From Sulfurimonas sp. (GTDB lineage Bacteria > Campylobacterota > Campylobacteria > Campylobacterales > Sulfurimonadaceae), in the NCBI GenBank assembly GCA_022712775.1, contig JAFLJZ010000285.1:1-6404 (forward strand): a stretch of 6,404 nucleotides of DNA, read 5' to 3'. Position numbers and translations under genes: made by a program. Below the pieces are notes generated by a model, which worked only from the letters and a program-made list of their open reading frames with translations, did no database searches and had not been told where the DNA came from. This document shows, in pieces, positions 1-6,404 of the stretch (positions are counted from its first letter, which is position 1; each line of letters starts with the position of its first letter).

Positions 1-197
1 AGAATGAAATATTTGTAATTAAATCTGCTTACATTGATCGTGAAGCTGCTGATGCTGCGAAAGTTGAAGCATTCGCTAAGCTTCCAGGACGTGAAGAGTT
101 ACTTGGTATGCTTGCTGCTACTTGGATGGCTCCAGTTGCTAACTTTACAATCGGACTTAACGCTCTTAAAGAGAAAAAAGAAACTGAAGCTGCATAA
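1..197 (+). CDS. rplJ: 50S ribosomal protein L10, C-terminal 64 residues (5' end outside window)
   Basis: This is the 3' end of rplJ. The frame is open from base 3 (bases 1-2 complete the previous codon) to a TAA at 195-197, giving 64 residues from [10 protein letters not shown] to KETEAA. L10 (uL10) is the base of the ribosomal stalk: its N-terminal domain binds 23S rRNA with L11, and its long C-terminal helix carries L7/L12 dimers. What remains here includes that helix, recognisable by [19 protein letters not shown] and then [14 protein letters not shown], a pattern I associate with campylobacterial L10. The charged, alanine-rich tail is normal for the family. rplL follows after 36 nt in the usual order. 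In other bacteria L10, with L7/L12, represses its own mRNA leader, but that leader lies upstream of this window. Identification rests on the tail sequence plus gene order and is secure. Confidence 0.95.
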   Translation, partial: NEIFVIKSAYIDREAADAAKVEAFAKLPGREELLGMLAATWMAPVANFTIGLNALKEKKETEAA

Positions 198-221
198 GCA
201 GTTAAACAATTAAAAAAAATT

Positions 222-227
222 AAAGGA
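222..227 (+). promoter_or_regulatory. Ribosome binding site of rplL
   Basis: AAAGGA ends 6 nt before the ATG at 234, a good Shine-Dalgarno match and spacing. It supports that start. The 36-nt rplJ-rplL spacer around it is A-rich and I see no hairpin or terminator in it, so rplL is expected to be co-transcribed with rplJ and to start translation independently and efficiently, in keeping with its multicopy product. Confidence 0.8.
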
Positions 228-233
228 TTACAC

Positions 234-605
234 ATGGCTGTAACTAAAGAAGACGTATTAGAATTTATCTCAGGACTTTCAGTATTAGAACTTTCTGAAT
301 TAGTAAAAGAATTTGAAGAAAAATTTGGTGTATCTGCACAACCTGTTGCTGTAGCTGGTGGAGCTGCTGGTGGTGGTGAAGCTGCTGCTGAGCAAACTGA
401 ATTTGATGTAGTACTTACTAACGTTGGTGCTAAGAAAATTGCGGTTATTAAAGCTGTTCGTGCTCTTACTGGTCTTGGACTAAAAGAAGCTAAAGAAGCT
501 TGTGAAGGTTTACCAAACACAATCAAAGAAGCTGTAGATAAAGATGCTGCTGAAGAAGCTAAAACTGCTTTAGTAGAAGCTGGCGCAGAAGCAGAAATTA
601 AATAA
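234..605 (+). CDS. rplL: 50S ribosomal protein L7/L12 (bL12)
   Basis: This gene encodes the flexible stalk protein, present in several copies per ribosome, which recruits and stimulates the translation GTPases (EF-Tu, EF-G, IF2, RF3). The product is 123 aa, a normal length. Residues 1-33 form the helical N-terminal dimerisation and L10-binding domain ([20 protein letters not shown]). Residues 34-53 are the Ala/Gly-rich hinge ([15 protein letters not shown]). Residues 54-123 form the globular C-terminal domain, with the factor-binding surface in [22 protein letters not shown] (67-88). The domain ends in the usual EAGAEAEIK. The start is fixed by the AAAGGA Shine-Dalgarno and by the family N-terminus MAVTKEDV. 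Cys90 just after the factor-binding helix is unusual, since E. coli L7/L12 has no cysteine. Codon use favours GCT, GGT, CTT and GAA, as expected of a highly expressed gene. A probable attenuator follows 37 nt after the stop. Identification is secure. Confidence 0.99.
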   Translation: MAVTKEDVLEFISGLSVLELSELVKEFEEKFGVSAQPVAVAGGAAGGGEAAAEQTEFDVVLTNVGAKKIAVIKAVRALTGLGLKEAKEACEGLPNTIKEAVDKDAAEEAKTALVEAGAEAEIK

Positions 606-614
606 GTTAGGGGT

Positions 615-632
615 ACGCAGGTTTACCTGTGT
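615..632 (+). other. Small RNA hairpin in the rplL 3' UTR
   Basis: ACGCAGG (615-621) pairs with CCTGTGT (626-632) around a TTTA loop. This gives 7 bp with one G-U wobble. It starts 9 nt after the rplL stop and ends 10 nt before the terminator stem. It has no T-tract of its own. It might stabilise the rplL 3' end or help RNA processing, but that role is inferred. The pairing was read directly from the sequence and no folding energy was calculated. Confidence 0.5.
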
Positions 633-642
633 TATTAACTTA

Positions 643-667
643 GAGAGCTTCGGCTCTCAATTTTTTT
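643..667 (+). terminator. Intrinsic terminator / attenuator between rplL and rpoB
   Basis: A perfect 6-bp GC-rich stem, GAGAGC (643-648) with GCTCTC (653-658), closes a TTCG loop. In RNA this is the very stable cUUCGg tetraloop. AA and then seven consecutive T (661-667) follow, the classic layout of a Rho-independent terminator. It lies inside the operon between stalk and polymerase genes, so it must be leaky if rpoB is served by the upstream promoter. The E. coli operon has a partial terminator at the same place that reduces rpoBC transcription relative to rplJL. That role is inferred here from the matching position and structure. Confidence 0.85.
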
Positions 668-711
668 GGGCGCTTTTAAGAAGGGAAACACCTCTCTTCT
701 TAAAAGTGCCC
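668..711 (+). other. 19-bp RNA hairpin, probable RNase III-type processing site
   Basis: Bases 668-686 (GGGCGCTTTTAAGAAGGGA) pair along their whole length with 693-711. The stem is 19 bp with two G-U wobbles and no bulge, and the loop is the 6-nt AACACC. It begins on the base after the terminator T-tract and is not followed by T-rich sequence, so it is not a second terminator on the + strand. On the - strand the hairpin would be followed by A residues, so it does not terminate that way either. Long, nearly perfect double-stranded RNA is an RNase III substrate, and E. coli has an RNase III cleavage site in the same rplL-rpoB gap. Separation of read-through transcripts into rplJL and rpoBC mRNAs is therefore the likely role. 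The pairing is seen; the function is inferred. Confidence 0.7.
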
Positions 712-741
712 TTATGTCGTTTATAAGCACTATAAAATAAA

Positions 742-755
742 GCTCAGATTTGAGC
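742..755 (+). other. Short hairpin in the rpoB leader
   Basis: GCTCA (742-746) pairs perfectly with TGAGC (751-755) around a GATT loop. Only 5 bp are formed, with no T-tract, so it could be chance. It is listed because it lies in a run of hairpins between rplL and rpoB. The stretch 712-741 before it is AT-rich and holds nothing else I can identify with confidence. Confidence 0.3.
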
Positions 756-764
756 CTCAACTAA

Positions 765-789
765 ATCATTCAAGGACGCTTGAATTGAT
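765..789 (+). other. Hairpin 14 nt upstream of the rpoB ribosome binding site
   Basis: ATCATTCAAG (765-774) pairs with CTTGAA-T-TGAT (779-789) around a GACG tetraloop. The stem is 10 bp with T785 bulged; a 7-bp uninterrupted alternative, ATTCAAG with CTTGAAT, shares the same core. It ends 14 nt before the GAGG that serves rpoB. It has no following T-tract and so does not look like a terminator. It may influence ribosome access to rpoB, or protect the 5' end of a processed rpoBC mRNA. Either role is an inference. Confidence 0.45.
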
Positions 790-803
790 ACTAATTACTT
801 ATC

Positions 804-807
804 GAGG
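804..807 (+). promoter_or_regulatory. Ribosome binding site of rpoB
   Basis: GAGG stands 7 nt before the ATG at 815, within ATCGAGGTTAGCAT. It is a moderate Shine-Dalgarno match at normal spacing. It supports the 815 start, which also gives the expected beta N-terminus. Confidence 0.75.
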
Positions 808-811
808 TTAG

Positions 812-6404
<5,593 letters not shown>

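Noticed and set aside
29..526. 165-codon open frame on the - strand opposite rplJ/rplL, rich in Ala, Ser and Thr.
   Set aside because: It is a mirror of the Ala/Glu-rich codon use of the real genes. It spans two well-identified genes and their spacer, and its translation resembles no protein family I know.
642..697. Alternative pairing of AGAGAG (642-647) with CTCTCT (692-697), which could disrupt the terminator stem like an antiterminator.
   Set aside because: It is only 6 bp, weaker than both local stems it would replace, and the partner is transcribed after the termination decision. It is better explained by the purine/pyrimidine bias of the two hairpins.
668..711. The long inverted repeat as a mobile-element end or recombination site.
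   Set aside because: There is one copy, no transposase, no direct repeats flanking it, and it sits in a conserved operon gap where RNA structures are expected.
731..736. TATAAA as a possible -10 box for an rpoB promoter.
   Set aside because: AT-rich DNA gives such hexamers often. I see no fitting -35 box about 17 nt upstream and no TG extension. It stays possible, because Campylobacterota promoters often lack a clear -35, but 5'-end mapping would be needed.

Overview
The window holds an ordinary housekeeping locus, the 3' part of the bacterial rplJL-rpoBC ('beta') operon, with all genes on the + strand. In order it contains the last 64 codons of rplJ (ribosomal protein L10), complete rplL (L7/L12), a 209-nt structured intergenic region, complete rpoB (RNA polymerase beta, 1382 aa), and the first 483 codons of rpoC (beta prime), which is cut by the window end just after the catalytic NADFDGDQ motif.

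The DNA is AT-rich, with codons biased to A/T in the third position. The protein signatures point to Campylobacterota (formerly Epsilonproteobacteria): an L10 tail with [12 protein letters not shown], RpoB with [20 protein letters not shown], and RpoC with [18 protein letters not shown] and NEVWECL. rpoB and rpoC are separate here, overlapping by 8 nt, whereas they are fused into one gene in Helicobacter and Wolinella. A Sulfurimonas-like free-living member is my best guess; the genus is from recollection and was not tested by a search.

The products work together in gene expression. L10 and L7/L12 form the ribosomal stalk that recruits translation GTPases. Beta and beta prime form the catalytic core of RNA polymerase. 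The stalk protein is needed in several copies per ribosome, while RNA polymerase is needed in much lower amounts. The rplL-rpoB gap fits that difference: a strong intrinsic terminator (probably a partial attenuator) is followed at once by a 19-bp hairpin of the kind RNase III cuts, and then by smaller hairpins before the rpoB ribosome binding site. rpoC is probably translationally coupled to rpoB through the overlap.

I found no mobile elements, CRISPR arrays, tRNA/rRNA genes, broken genes or accessory system. The most interesting parts are the hairpin array at 615-789 and the rpoB/rpoC junction. No previously undescribed system is evident.
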